64,000 bases of DNA from Mesorhizobium koreense (lineage in GTDB: Bacteria; Pseudomonadota; Alphaproteobacteria; Rhizobiales; Rhizobiaceae), in contig NZ_CP134228.1 in NCBI RefSeq assembly GCF_031656215.1, positions 186,001 through 250,000 on the forward strand. The letters are read 5' to 3'. Positions 15,906-25,216 of the stretch are shown here, in pieces. The stretch's first letter is position 1; every line of letters starts with the position of its first letter. Position numbers and translations under genes: made by a program. The notes under the pieces were generated by a model. That model saw only the letters and a program-made list of their open reading frames with translations. It searched no databases and was not told the origin of the DNA.

Positions 15906-18155
15906 TTGAGCATAAAACGTCGGCTCTCCGCGGTTCTCGCCCTCGACATGGTCGGCTATTCGCGCCTAGTGGGCACGAACGAGCAGGACACGCTGGCTGC
16001 GTTCCGCCGGCACAGAAGAGAAATCCTCAATCCCAAAGCCGCGCAATATCGCGGCCGGATCGTCAAGCTGACAGGCGACGGCGCGCTGATGGAATTCGCC
16101 AGCATCGTCGATTCGATTTCCTTCGCGGTCGAAGTGCAGCTTGCGATCGGCATCGAGAATACGGAATTGCCCGAAGCAAAACGAATCCTCTACCGGATCG
16201 GGATCAATATCGGCGATATCGTCCTCGATGAGGAGGACATTTACGGCGATGGCGTAAACATCGCCACGCGCCTGGAGGAGCTTGCCGAACCGGGCGGGAT
16301 CTATCTTTCCGCGCACGCTTGCGACCAGGCCAGGGGCAAGCTCGACCTCACTTTCGAGGCGGTCGGCGAAAGACGGGTCAAGAACATCGCCGCGCCGCTC
16401 AACGTCTATCGGGTCGGGCTCGACGAGAAGGCACTGTCCCTCCTCACCCCGATCGCGGCACGCAAGCCGGAAGCGCGTTTGCCGCGCCGGATCCTGGTGG
16501 CCGTTGGCGCGACCGCGGTGCTGATCGCCGTGTTGGCCGGAACCGCGATATGGCTGTTACGGCCATCGGAGCGTGCGCCACCCGCGCAAGCGGATATGGA
16601 AAGGTTCGCCCATGCGTTGCCGGACAAGCCTTCGATAGCCGTTCTGCCCTTCATCAACGTAAGCGGCGATGCGGACCGGGATCGCCTGGCGGAAGGCCTG
16701 ACTGACGATCTCATAACCGATCTCTCGAAGGTCTCGGACCTGTTCGTGATCGCCCGCCATTCGGTTTTCGCACTCGGCGACACGACGGCAAGAATCCAGG
16801 ACGTCGCGGCGGAACTCGGCGTGAACTACGTTCTCGAGGGAATGCTGCAAAAGGACGGCTCTCGCCTGAAGGTCGGCGTCAAGCTGGTCGATGCATTGCG
16901 CGGCCTATCCGTGTGGACCCAGCGCTACGACCGGGATTACGCGGATATCTTTGCGGTTCGCGACGATATCGTCGGCAACATCATTTCCACGCTCTCCGTG
17001 ACCATCAACGAGAAGGAGCGCAGTCAACTGGCGCAAATCCCGACCGACAATCTCGAAGCCTATGATTACTATCTGCGGGCCGAGCACGAGGGATTTCTCT
17101 ACAGCGACGTCGAATCCTACCGCCAGACGCTCTCCTTCTATCAAAAAGCGATCGATCTCGATCCACGCTTCGCCGACGCCTATGCCGGGATCGCGCGCGT
17201 CGCGATCGACGTGCTTCGCAACGACTATAATCTGATCTGGTCCGCCGCGGTCGCACGGAAGATCGCCTATGACGCGGCCGGCCGGGCATTGGCGCTCAAT
17301 CCCGACAACGCGCGCGCCCGAACCGTGCTCGCCCTGCTCCAGCTCGTCGACGGCCGGTCAGCGGAAGCGATCGATTCCGCCAACCGGGCCGTGCTCATCC
17401 AGCCAAACGATTCCGAAGCCGTCGCAAATCTGGCGCTGGTGCTCGTCCAGACCGGAAGCGCCGAAGAGGCCGTGATCGCGATACGTAAGGCGCTCAGGCT
17501 CAATCCGTCGCCACCGCCGAATTTCCGACTGCTGGCCGGCGTGGTCTACTACATGGCGCGCGAGAACGGAGAGGCGGTGCCTCTTCTGAAAGCGGCGGTC
17601 GAAAGATTGCCCAATGTCGAGCCGGCGCGCGAATATCTGGCCGCCGCCTATGCCCGGCAAGGGGATGAGCCGCACGCGCGGACACAGGCAACGGCGTTGC
17701 TGAGGCTGTTTCCTGAAACCAACCTGACCTACTACAGCTACCTCTATGACTACTGGCGCGAGGACGACCGCCGCTATCATTTGAGCGCCCTGCATGTTGC
17801 CGGCATTCCGGAATGGCCATTCGGCTTCGAGGGACGCGACAAGGACCGGCTCGGCAACGCGGAACTCCAGGTCCTGATCAGCGACAAGACCTGGGTCGGG
17901 CAGCACAAGAACGGGGTGGCTTTCGTCCAGTATTTCGACAAATCCGGCAATAGTGCCTATCGTAGCGCCAATACCAACATCACCGGGACCGTGGAGGTCC
18001 AGGGCGATCGCCTCTGCGAAAAGTTCGAAGGCTATTTCATGGACCGTCTCGCCTGCGGATATGTCTACCGCACGACGGACCAGAAGAGCGGCGCACAATA
18101 TGTTCACGTCACGCCGCAGGCGCTCAAATTCTTCTCACTGGAGAAGGACAAGTAG
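15906..18155 (+). CDS. Membrane adenylate/guanylate cyclase with TolB-like and TPR domains
   Basis: About 749 aa. The cytoplasmic cyclase domain (residues 5-170) has metal Asp14 (LALDMVGYSRL), Asp58 (LTGDGALMEF) and Asn/Arg in YGDGVNIATRL. One transmembrane helix follows (about 196-218). Next comes a TolB/FlgO-like segment (PSIAVLPFINVSGDAD from 242), TPR repeats to about residue 600, and an unusual C-terminal ~120-residue domain with WVGQHKNGVAFVQYFD. This is the common rhizobial cyclase-TM-TolB-TPR architecture. The start is uncertain. Family members begin at KRRLSAV, where no ATG exists. The candidates are TTG 15906, GTG 15894, or AUA 15912, which is best spaced from the GGAG at 15901. It lies directly behind the other cyclase gene in an operon. 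Confidence 0.85.
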   Translation: MSIKRRLSAVLALDMVGYSRLVGTNEQDTLAAFRRHRREILNPKAAQYRGRIVKLTGDGALMEFASIVDSISFAVEVQLAIGIENTELPEAKRILYRIGINIGDIVLDEEDIYGDGVNIATRLEELAEPGGIYLSAHACDQARGKLDLTFEAVGERRVKNIAAPLNVYRVGLDEKALSLLTPIAARKPEARLPRRILVAVGATAVLIAVLAGTAIWLLRPSERAPPAQADMERFAHALPDKPSIAVLPFINVSGDADRDRLAEGLTDDLITDLSKVSDLFVIARHSVFALGDTTARIQDVAAELGVNYVLEGMLQKDGSRLKVGVKLVDALRGLSVWTQRYDRDYADIFAVRDDIVGNIISTLSVTINEKERSQLAQIPTDNLEAYDYYLRAEHEGFLYSDVESYRQTLSFYQKAIDLDPRFADAYAGIARVAIDVLRNDYNLIWSAAVARKIAYDAAGRALALNPDNARARTVLALLQLVDGRSAEAIDSANRAVLIQPNDSEAVANLALVLVQTGSAEEAVIAIRKALRLNPSPPPNFRLLAGVVYYMARENGEAVPLLKAAVERLPNVEPAREYLAAAYARQGDEPHARTQATALLRLFPETNLTYYSYLYDYWREDDRRYHLSALHVAGIPEWPFGFEGRDKDRLGNAELQVLISDKTWVGQHKNGVAFVQYFDKSGNSAYRSANTNITGTVEVQGDRLCEKFEGYFMDRLACGYVYRTTDQKSGAQYVHVTPQALKFFSLEKDK

Positions 18156-18165
18156 TAAAGCCTCT

Positions 18166-18666
18166 CTATTGCCAGTCCTTCTTGGCGTCGGCGGACATCA
18201 GCGTCCGTTTGACCTCCGGCCAGTATTTTTGTGAGTTGACCACCTTGGAGTGATTCTTCTCCAGGCCGTCGGCCGCGCCCGGGTCATAACTCAGGTAGAG
18301 CTTGCCATCTATGATGCGCCACGCCTTGGGGTCGATATTCGTCGTGATCGTCCCCGCGGAGACGCCGTCAGCGCAATATCCGCCATATTGCGGCGCGTAT
18401 TTGACCGGTTCGCGCCTGAAAAGCTCTCGGTTTTCCGCGCTTTCGAAATGCCAGTTTGCGCCCAGCCAATGATAGGTGAACTTTTCCGAGCCCTTCACGG
18501 CCTTGTGCTCAGTGAAATAGGCGACGGCGTCGTAGCCCTTGATCGCGACGTCACCGAAATAACCCGTGTTGACCGCCTCTTCGGCCGCCACCGAACCACC
18601 CGCCACCAGCATCAGGATCATGGCCGCGCCGCCCGCCATTCCTGTTCTCCAAGCATGGGTCTTCAT
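18166..18666 (-). CDS. Exported YHS-domain protein
   Basis: A 166-aa protein with a signal peptide (GMAGGAAMILMLVAGGSVAAEE) and a YHS-type domain. The domain reads IKGYDAVAYFTEHKAVKGSE, then YHWLGANWHFESAENRELFRREPVKYAPQYGG with YCADGVS. The pattern is the one found in periplasmic YHS proteins next to metal-handling or copper-related genes. The ATG at 18666 is preferred over 18678 because GGAG lies 6 bases upstream of it. It converges on the membrane cyclase gene (10-base gap). The metal ligand is not known. Confidence 0.85.
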   Translation of the reverse strand: MKTHAWRTGMAGGAAMILMLVAGGSVAAEEAVNTGYFGDVAIKGYDAVAYFTEHKAVKGSEKFTYHWLGANWHFESAENRELFRREPVKYAPQYGGYCADGVSAGTITTNIDPKAWRIIDGKLYLSYDPGAADGLEKNHSKVVNSQKYWPEVKRTLMSADAKKDWQ

Positions 18667-18706
18667 GAATTTCTCCATCTTCCGGCGCGATCTGGACGGG
18701 ATTGCA

Positions 18707-19297
18707 TCATTTCCGTTTCAGGCATTCCTTGTAGAACCGTTCGCCGACGATCTCCGGCCCCTGGCACACGGCTCCCGCTTTCATAAGCAACCCGGCCGCG
18801 TCCCAATAACCGCGCCAGCCGGCCTGCGAGAGCGGCGTGTAACCGTTCCGTTCCTTCGCCTCGATATCGGCTCCATTCGCCAGCAGGAAGGCAACGACAT
18901 CGGCACGGTCTTCCTCGGCGGCCGCATGCAGCGGCGACATCTTGTAGAAGTTACGCGTGTCGTTGACCGCCGCCCCCTTGGCGACGAGCAGCTTCACGAT
19001 ATCCAGCTTGCCCGCATAAGCCGCGGCGTGAAGGGCGGTCAGCCCGTGCTTGTTGCGAACGCCGACATCGGCGCCGCGTTGAAGAAGCAGGGCAACGATA
19101 TCCGAATTGCCGGCCAGCGCGGCGATGACGAGCGGCGGGTCGCCCGCATCATCGGGCTCCGCGATGCTGGCGCCGCCATCCAGCGTCTGCCTGACCTGGT
19201 CGAGATTCCCGCTCCTGACCGCATCAGGCAGCGGCGCCGCGAAGGCTGCGCCCAGCCCAAGGAGGAGCACGACAGCGGAAGCCCAAAGATTTCTCAT
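18707..19297 (-). CDS. Exported ankyrin-repeat protein
   Basis: A 196-aa protein with a cleavable signal sequence (LWASAVVLLLGLGAAFAAPL) and about four ankyrin repeats, such as DPPLVIAALAGNSDIVALLL, HGLTALHAAAYAGKLDIVKL and MSPLHAAAEEDRADVVAFLL. The C-terminus contains two Cys (VCQGPEIVG and KECLKRK). The start at 19297 places a GGAG 9 bases upstream and begins directly with the signal peptide; an upstream start at 19402 would add 35 residues without family character. It lies 40 bases upstream of the YHS gene on the same strand. The two may form a periplasmic protein pair, the ankyrin protein acting as scaffold or inhibitor. Confidence 0.85.
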   Translation of the reverse strand: MRNLWASAVVLLLGLGAAFAAPLPDAVRSGNLDQVRQTLDGGASIAEPDDAGDPPLVIAALAGNSDIVALLLQRGADVGVRNKHGLTALHAAAYAGKLDIVKLLVAKGAAVNDTRNFYKMSPLHAAAEEDRADVVAFLLANGADIEAKERNGYTPLSQAGWRGYWDAAGLLMKAGAVCQGPEIVGERFYKECLKRK

Positions 19298-19507
19298 AAG
19301 GAACTGCTCCGCCCCCACCGCTGGTATCCACGGGCGGAAAAATCCTGGAGATATTCTATCACGAACCCGCAGGGCCGGAAAGAATGACGCGGTCCGAGCC
19401 ACGTAGGCCAGCCGAACTGGGTAGCGTGCGGGCTACCCCGATTAGGTAGAGGGCGATGCCGGATCTGCAGCTTCGCAACTTTGTCCGCGGCAGTTGCGCT
19501 CATTCGC

Positions 19508-20845
19508 CTATCGTTCCGTGAACGCGCGCGACATGCTTTCGCGAATTGGCTTGGTCAGATAGTCGAGGAAGGTGCGCTCCGCCGTTTCTATCATCACCTC
19601 GACCGGCATGCCGGGCGTCGCGGTGAACCCCGGGATACGGGCAAGCTCGCTCGCCGGCAGCCGGACACGCGCGAGATAGACTTCCGTGTTCGGGATCGTG
19701 GCGTCCGACAAGGCGTCGGCCGAGACGTAGTATACGTCCCCGTAAAGCACCGGGGTGGTGCGCCGGTTGAGCGCGACCAGCCGGATCGTCGCCTTCTGGC
19801 CCGGCTTCACCGCGTCGATATCCTTGCGCTGGACCTGGGTCTCGATGATGAGCGGGACGTCGGCGGGCAGGATCTCCAGGATCTTCTTGCCGCTTTCGAT
19901 GACACCGCCGGAAGTGTGGTAGTACATCCTGACGACAGTGCCGGAAACCGGCGCGTTTATGGTCGAGCGCCGCATGACGTTCTTCGCCTGGCGAGCTTCT
20001 TCCCGTACGGCATCGAGTTCGCCCTGGCTGCTCTGCACCTCGTCGAGCGCCTTCTGGTTGAGTTCGGTAATTGTCTGGCTGATCTGCTGTCGGAATTTCT
20101 CGATCTGGGCATCGGTCTCGGATACTTCCGCGTCCAACCGGCCGATCTGGCCCTCTGCGTCGGCGATGGCGCGCTGGATGGCGTTGACCTCCGGTTTGCG
20201 GATGAGCCCTTGCCCGAGGAGCTTTAGCTTGCCGGTATATTCTTCCTTCAGGAAGGTAAGCTGCTCGGTCATGGAAGCGCTCTGCTTTTGGAAGCCCGCC
20301 GCACGGAACTTCAGCGATTCCATGTTCTGCCTGAGGAGCCCGATCTCGCTCTCCATACGGTTTTGCGCGGACCGGAAGCTTGCGACCTGTCCATCGACGA
20401 TCGAACCGATATCGTTGTCGTTCCTGTTGTCGGTGATGATGCGGGGGAAATCGATCTCGGGCTTGTTGGCAACCTGCGCTTCGAGCCGTGCGACATTCGC
20501 CTCAAGGCGCGCCTGGCGCAGGAAGAGCTGCCGCTGCTTTACCTGAGCGGCAATTCCGTCAAGCCGGATAAGGGGCTGACCCGCGGTGACATGATCGCCT
20601 TCGTTGACCAGTATTTCCTGGATGATCCCGCCTTCCAGATGCTGGATCACCTTGTTCTCGCCGGTTGCGACGAAGCTGCCTGCGGAGATGACCGCAGCCG
20701 CGAGCGGCGCCGTCGCCGCCCAAGTGCCGAAGCCACCGAATGCCAGCAGCACCAGAACCAGTCCGACCAGCGCATGCTTGTGGATCGAGCGCGGCACCTG
20801 GCCATACCAGTCGATGTCGTGAACGTCGGCGATGCTCGTAGCCAT
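19508..20845 (-). CDS. Type I secretion membrane-fusion protein (HlyD family)
   Basis: A 445-aa HlyD/PrtE-type adaptor. It has a short cytoplasmic N-terminus (VPRSIHKHALVG), one transmembrane helix (LVLVLLAFGGFGTWAATAPL) and a lipoyl/barrel half (VQHLEGGIIQEILVNEGDHV-like segment, as KVIQHLEGGI). A long coiled coil with many Gln/Glu/Arg follows, then the second barrel half (INAPVSGTVVRMYYHTSGGV) and the C-terminal GMPVEVMIETAERTFLDYL, diagnostic for T1SS adaptors. It bridges the inner-membrane ABC exporter to a TolC-like channel, which is not in this window. The ATG overlaps the stop of the ABC gene by one base; a GTG at 20848 is the alternative. Confidence 0.95.
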   Translation of the reverse strand: MATSIADVHDIDWYGQVPRSIHKHALVGLVLVLLAFGGFGTWAATAPLAAAVISAGSFVATGENKVIQHLEGGIIQEILVNEGDHVTAGQPLIRLDGIAAQVKQRQLFLRQARLEANVARLEAQVANKPEIDFPRIITDNRNDNDIGSIVDGQVASFRSAQNRMESEIGLLRQNMESLKFRAAGFQKQSASMTEQLTFLKEEYTGKLKLLGQGLIRKPEVNAIQRAIADAEGQIGRLDAEVSETDAQIEKFRQQISQTITELNQKALDEVQSSQGELDAVREEARQAKNVMRRSTINAPVSGTVVRMYYHTSGGVIESGKKILEILPADVPLIIETQVQRKDIDAVKPGQKATIRLVALNRRTTPVLYGDVYYVSADALSDATIPNTEVYLARVRLPASELARIPGFTATPGMPVEVMIETAERTFLDYLTKPIRESMSRAFTER

Positions 20846-23070
20846 CACGCGACCTCAGCGGTCTGGCCGGCCACGGCGGGACGCCCGTTCGCGGCATTCA
20901 GGGGGGCGAGCGCCTTCAGCACATCCTGGCGCACACCGAACATCGAAACGGTGCCGTTCGACAGGAGCAAGATCTTGTCGACACAATTCAGGAGCGACGA
21001 CCGTTGGGTAATAGTGATGACGGTGATCTTCTCCTGTTTCGCGTGCTCAAGCGCCCTGAGAAGTGCCGCGTCACCGGAACCGTCGAGATTGGAATTGGGC
21101 TCGTCCAGGACGACCATGCGCGGATTGCCGAAAAAGGCGCGAGCGAGCGCGATCCGCTGCTTCTGGCCGCCCGACAAGGGCGAACCGTCGGCGGCGACCA
21201 TGGTCTCGTACCCTTGAGCGAAGGTCGAAATCAGTTCGTGGACGTCGGCCAGCATGGCGGCCTTGTAGACGTCCTCGTCGCTGGCATCGTCGCGCATGCG
21301 GCCGATATTCGCCTTGATAGTGCCGGGAAAGAGCTGCACGTCCTGCGGCAGATAGCCAATATTCTCGCCGAACTGACGCTGGTCCCAATTGCGCAAATCC
21401 ATCAGGTCGAGCCGCACGTTGCCGGAGGTCGGAAGGATCGAGCCGACCAGCATCTTGCCGAGCGTCGTCTTGCCCGCTCCCGAATCGCCGATGACAGCAA
21501 GGGATTCGCCGGGCGAGAGCGTGAACGATATACCGTTCAATACGACCCGCTTGGTGCCCTGCGGCACGAAGAGCAGCCGTTCCACGTCGAGCCGCCCTTG
21601 TGGCCGCGGCAATCTCAGCCGCTCGAAATTCAGCGGAGACGATTTGAGCAGTGCCGAGATCCGCTCATAGGCGGAACGGGTATTGATGAACTGGTGCCAG
21701 CCCTCGATGGCGCCTTCCACGGGAGCGAGCGCGCGGCCGGCAATGATCGAGGCGGCGATCACCATGCCGCCCGTCAATTGGCCTTCCAGCGACAGATAGG
21801 CGCCCCAACCCAGCATGGCGACCTGCGCGAGCATACGCACTGCTTTCGAGATCGAAGCGGAAATGACGTTACGATCCTGCGCGAGCACCTGTGCCTTCAA
21901 CGACCCCGCGGTGTCCTGCCCCCAGATCTTCACCGCCTCCGGGATCATCGCCAGCGCGTTGATGATCTGCGAATTGCGCGACATGGAATCGAGATGCAGA
22001 TTTGCCCGGCTCTGGAAATTGTTGGCCTCGTGGAACGAAGCCGCCGTCATCCTCTGGTTGATGAACGCGATCACCAGAAGCAGGAGCGCCGCGACCACCG
22101 CTATGTAACCCAGGTGGGGATGGACCAGGAACACCGCCAGCATGAACAGCGGCGTCAGCGGCGCGTCGAGGAATGAAAGAAGCGTGCCCGACACCAGGAA
22201 CGACCGCAATTGCTGCAGGTCGCCGAGTGTCTGATATTCGCGTCCGTTGCTATGAAGCGAGGCGCGCGCCGCGGCGCCCAGGATGGGCGCTCCAAGCTGC
22301 GCCGCAACCTCGACCGCCGTGCGCATCAGGATGAAGCGGCGGATAGCGTCGAGCACGGCGTTGAGGATGACCGCGCCCGCGATCAGTATCGTCAGCATGA
22401 CCAGCGTGTCGATCGACCGGCTGGTGAGCACGCGATCGGATATCTGGAAGAGATAGACCGGAATGGCCAGGACGAGGACGTTGGTCGCGATCGTAAAGGC
22501 CATCACGACGATGAGATTGCGCCGGACGGCGTGTATCCCGGCCTTCAGATTGTCGGCGAGGTTGATCGGACCGAGGCGCCGGTGGAACACATCGCCGGTG
22601 CCATCGTCTTTTGCCTGGCGCTCCCGCCTTGGCCGTGCCATCGAAGCGGAAAGACGTTCCTCGGCCTTGATCGGACCACTGTCGGCATCCATCGTTTTGA
22701 GGCTGCCGGCGGGAGTGTCCTTCTTCGTTCGCGACCGAAAGCGCCGGTCCGGCCCGATTTCTCCGTTCTTGTCCCCGTGCTTGCCGTTGCCCGTGTCCTT
22801 CGTTTCCACCCGCTTGTGGTCGAAATCATTTTGACCAGACGCGGCCGGCGAGCCCGCATCGTCGTTCGCCGGCCGAAACCAGATCGGACGTACCGTCGAT
22901 CTCCTCAGTTCGGAGACGGCCTGGTCTATCTCCTCCATGAAGGTCGAGAACCTCTGGTCGAGATTCTCCCGAGGGGGCGAGCCGTCCGGGGCAGCCGCCC
23001 GGGCATTGCCGGTTTCGATATCGAAGGGCGACGCCTTTATTCCCGAAGAACCGTTCACACGCTCGTTCAT
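20845..23070 (-). CDS. Type I secretion ABC transporter (PrtD-like)
   Basis: A 741-aa ABC exporter. The membrane domain (about 185-470) starts NLIVVMAFTIATNVLVLAIP. The nucleotide-binding domain is intact: Walker A GDSGAGKTT (528-536), Q-loop IGYLPQDVQLFPGTI, signature PLSGGQKQRIALARA (about 631-645), Walker B MVVLDEPNSNLD. It matches the PrtD/LapB type that exports proteins in one step from the cytoplasm. Instead of a C39 peptidase it carries a ~180-residue hydrophilic, probably disordered N-terminal extension rich in Arg, Asp and Lys, longer than usual. It lies 28 bases downstream of the repeat-protein gene, which is therefore its likely substrate. Confidence 0.95.
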   Translation of the reverse strand: MNERVNGSSGIKASPFDIETGNARAAAPDGSPPRENLDQRFSTFMEEIDQAVSELRRSTVRPIWFRPANDDAGSPAASGQNDFDHKRVETKDTGNGKHGDKNGEIGPDRRFRSRTKKDTPAGSLKTMDADSGPIKAEERLSASMARPRRERQAKDDGTGDVFHRRLGPINLADNLKAGIHAVRRNLIVVMAFTIATNVLVLAIPVYLFQISDRVLTSRSIDTLVMLTILIAGAVILNAVLDAIRRFILMRTAVEVAAQLGAPILGAAARASLHSNGREYQTLGDLQQLRSFLVSGTLLSFLDAPLTPLFMLAVFLVHPHLGYIAVVAALLLLVIAFINQRMTAASFHEANNFQSRANLHLDSMSRNSQIINALAMIPEAVKIWGQDTAGSLKAQVLAQDRNVISASISKAVRMLAQVAMLGWGAYLSLEGQLTGGMVIAASIIAGRALAPVEGAIEGWHQFINTRSAYERISALLKSSPLNFERLRLPRPQGRLDVERLLFVPQGTKRVVLNGISFTLSPGESLAVIGDSGAGKTTLGKMLVGSILPTSGNVRLDLMDLRNWDQRQFGENIGYLPQDVQLFPGTIKANIGRMRDDASDEDVYKAAMLADVHELISTFAQGYETMVAADGSPLSGGQKQRIALARAFFGNPRMVVLDEPNSNLDGSGDAALLRALEHAKQEKITVITITQRSSLLNCVDKILLLSNGTVSMFGVRQDVLKALAPLNAANGRPAVAGQTAEVA

Positions 23071-23098
23071 TGCCTTACCGATCGCAGGATTGTGGCCG

Positions 23099-25216
23099 TC
23101 AGGAAATTATGGATTGCATGATGTCGCTGTGCCCCGGATGGACATCGAGGGGCGACTTCAGATGTGAAACCGGGTCCTGATGGTCCGGATTGGCCATGTC
23201 GTCGCTGAGGAAGGCCACTGCCTCGTTCACCAGATGATCGGCGTCCTGGATTTGCGCCAAGTGGTCGGTGCGGATGATGTCGGTCTGGACCAGCAGTTCG
23301 TCCGAGTAGTGGTCGCCGCCAACATAGATCTTGCTTGTCGGGTCGACGTCCACGATCTGAGCCGAATTGACCAACGCATTAGAACCGGTCGTGATCGTCC
23401 AGTTGCCGTCATTCGCCGGGTGCAGGGAGTTCATCGCCAGAGCGATCTGGTCCGCATCGCCAAGCACGTTGGTCTGCTGAACATATTGAAGATCATAGAT
23501 ACTGCCCGAGATGTAGAGGACCCTCAGGCCGGGCAGACCCAGGAACGCGCTGTCGTTCAAAACATCGGAGGAAAGCGTCTTGTCGCCGTCCTGGAAGTCA
23601 TGGATCGCGTGCAGGAAGCCGTTCGGCATCGCGCCCGTCTCTCCCTGGCCGATCGACGTGATGTTGGCGTTGTTCCAGAGCAGATTGTCGCCGGTCGACA
23701 CCGAACCCTGGCCGGAGCTATGGAACCCGGCCACGGCGCCAGCGATATCGTCATCGAGGAGCACATTCGTCTGCGAGATGATGTTCGCGTCATAATAGTT
23801 TCCGCCGATCAGCACGAGATCGTAATTCCGGCCGAGATCGGCGACGGAGAGGTGGTTGAAGCTCTGGTTTTCGCCCATGCCGACCTGCGTCGTCACCCCG
23901 TAGGAGGAGGAAACGACGCTCGTGTCGTTGTCGGTGATGAAATTGAGCTGCTGTATCCAGTTGAGCGAGACGAAATCGCCCGTTATCTCCGTGACCACCC
24001 AGGCTTGCGGAAATCCGGTCGGGGCATGAGCATCGGAGTTCGATCCGTTTCCCGCATCGATGCGCTCCATCTGAGCGATGTTGAACGCCGATGTGGAGAT
24101 CTGGCCCGAGGCGCTATTCCAGCCGTTGAGGCTCGCACCGATCGAGTCGGAATCACTCCAGGCATTGATCTGAATGATGGCATCCAGCGAGAAATGATTA
24201 CCGGCCACGGCGAACACACCGCCTTCGAGCGTGTCGTTGATCACCGTCGCGGAATTGACCAGGGCATTGCCGCCGGTGCCGAGGTCCACCGAAGCAGCGC
24301 CTGACAGGGTGCCTTGCCCGTGGATCGTTCCACCGACGGCGACAGATCCAAAATTGCCGGTCGCAGCGTTGCCGCCATCGGAGATGACCGCCGGATCGGG
24401 GGCGAGCGGCGACGCTGCTGGAAGCTTGTCGTCCAGCTTCGGCGCTTCTGACACTATCTGGCCGTTGACGTAAGTCTCGCCGGCAAGCGGATCGGCCGCG
24501 ACGGAAACATGCACATCGACGGTGACCCCATCGGCCTCGGCAGTGCTGGCAGGATCGGGTCGGGAACCGTCTGGCGTCGAATTCTCCGATGCGGCCCCTG
24601 CCGCCTCCGCGAAAGCGTTCAACGAAGCTGCCGTGTCGGTGACGAACGAGCCGATATCCGCGGCGGAGCCGAACGAGGGCGGTTCGATCGGAAGGAAGTG
24701 CAGCGCGTCGTGCAGCAGCGTGTCGAGCGTAAGGTCCGGTATGCCGATCGGATGGAAGTCGACGCCACGTGCGCCGATATTCACGAAGTCGTTGTCCGAA
24801 AGATTGTTGATCTGCGCGATTTGTACCGCCACCGAGCCGGGAGGCTGGAGTTCGAATAGCGGGCTGCCCGAATAGGCTAAATGAAAGAAATGCGGCGCTA
24901 GGTAACCGGGGTAGATCACGGGCTGCACTTCGGCATTCACCGGGACCGCCATCGGGACATAGCTCACGTCGCTGAGCGCGGCCAGTGTCACGATCGCCGG
25001 TCCGGCAGGCACGTAGCGCAGGCCTGGATCCGGGTCGTCGAAATCATAGGGCGTCTGGAAGGTTATTTGGGCATGATCGTCTGGCGGCGTCTGATCCAGT
25101 GCCGCCTGCAGAGCCTTGAATTCGAGATAGTCGTCGCGCAGCCGCGCCTGTTCGGCTGTTATCTGGAATAGCCCTATGAAATGGGCGATGGCTTCGCTGA
25201 TCCTGTCCAGATGCAC
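23099..25216 (-). CDS. Large repetitive protein, likely type I secretion substrate
   Basis: A 705-aa acidic protein with no signal peptide, no Cys-rich region and no canonical RTX nonapeptides. I do not recognise the family. A diverged motif of the form Q-x-N-x-h-x-D-x-D recurs. Copies are IAQINNLSDND (about 133-143), IIQINAWSDSD (347-357), IQQLNFITDND (421-431), ISQTNVLLDDD (480-490), VQQTNVLGDAD (579-589) and a weak LVQTDIIRTD (642-651). Each copy after the first follows a strand such as AGNHFSLDA, GGNYYDANI or GGDHYSDE. A second phrase, ALVNSATVI, LLWNNANIT or ALVNSAQIV, alternates with it. Asp-rich turns could bind Ca2+. The start is a GTG with GGAGG 9 bases before it. Its place just before the T1SS genes suggests secretion. 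Confidence 0.7.
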   Translation of the reverse strand: MHLDRISEAIAHFIGLFQITAEQARLRDDYLEFKALQAALDQTPPDDHAQITFQTPYDFDDPDPGLRYVPAGPAIVTLAALSDVSYVPMAVPVNAEVQPVIYPGYLAPHFFHLAYSGSPLFELQPPGSVAVQIAQINNLSDNDFVNIGARGVDFHPIGIPDLTLDTLLHDALHFLPIEPPSFGSAADIGSFVTDTAASLNAFAEAAGAASENSTPDGSRPDPASTAEADGVTVDVHVSVAADPLAGETYVNGQIVSEAPKLDDKLPAASPLAPDPAVISDGGNAATGNFGSVAVGGTIHGQGTLSGAASVDLGTGGNALVNSATVINDTLEGGVFAVAGNHFSLDAIIQINAWSDSDSIGASLNGWNSASGQISTSAFNIAQMERIDAGNGSNSDAHAPTGFPQAWVVTEITGDFVSLNWIQQLNFITDNDTSVVSSSYGVTTQVGMGENQSFNHLSVADLGRNYDLVLIGGNYYDANIISQTNVLLDDDIAGAVAGFHSSGQGSVSTGDNLLWNNANITSIGQGETGAMPNGFLHAIHDFQDGDKTLSSDVLNDSAFLGLPGLRVLYISGSIYDLQYVQQTNVLGDADQIALAMNSLHPANDGNWTITTGSNALVNSAQIVDVDPTSKIYVGGDHYSDELLVQTDIIRTDHLAQIQDADHLVNEAVAFLSDDMANPDHQDPVSHLKSPLDVHPGHSDIMQSIIS

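Noticed and set aside
21004-23121. Long antisense frames across the secretion ATPase gene
   Set aside because: The ATPase motifs on the minus strand are complete; the antisense frames have shadow composition.
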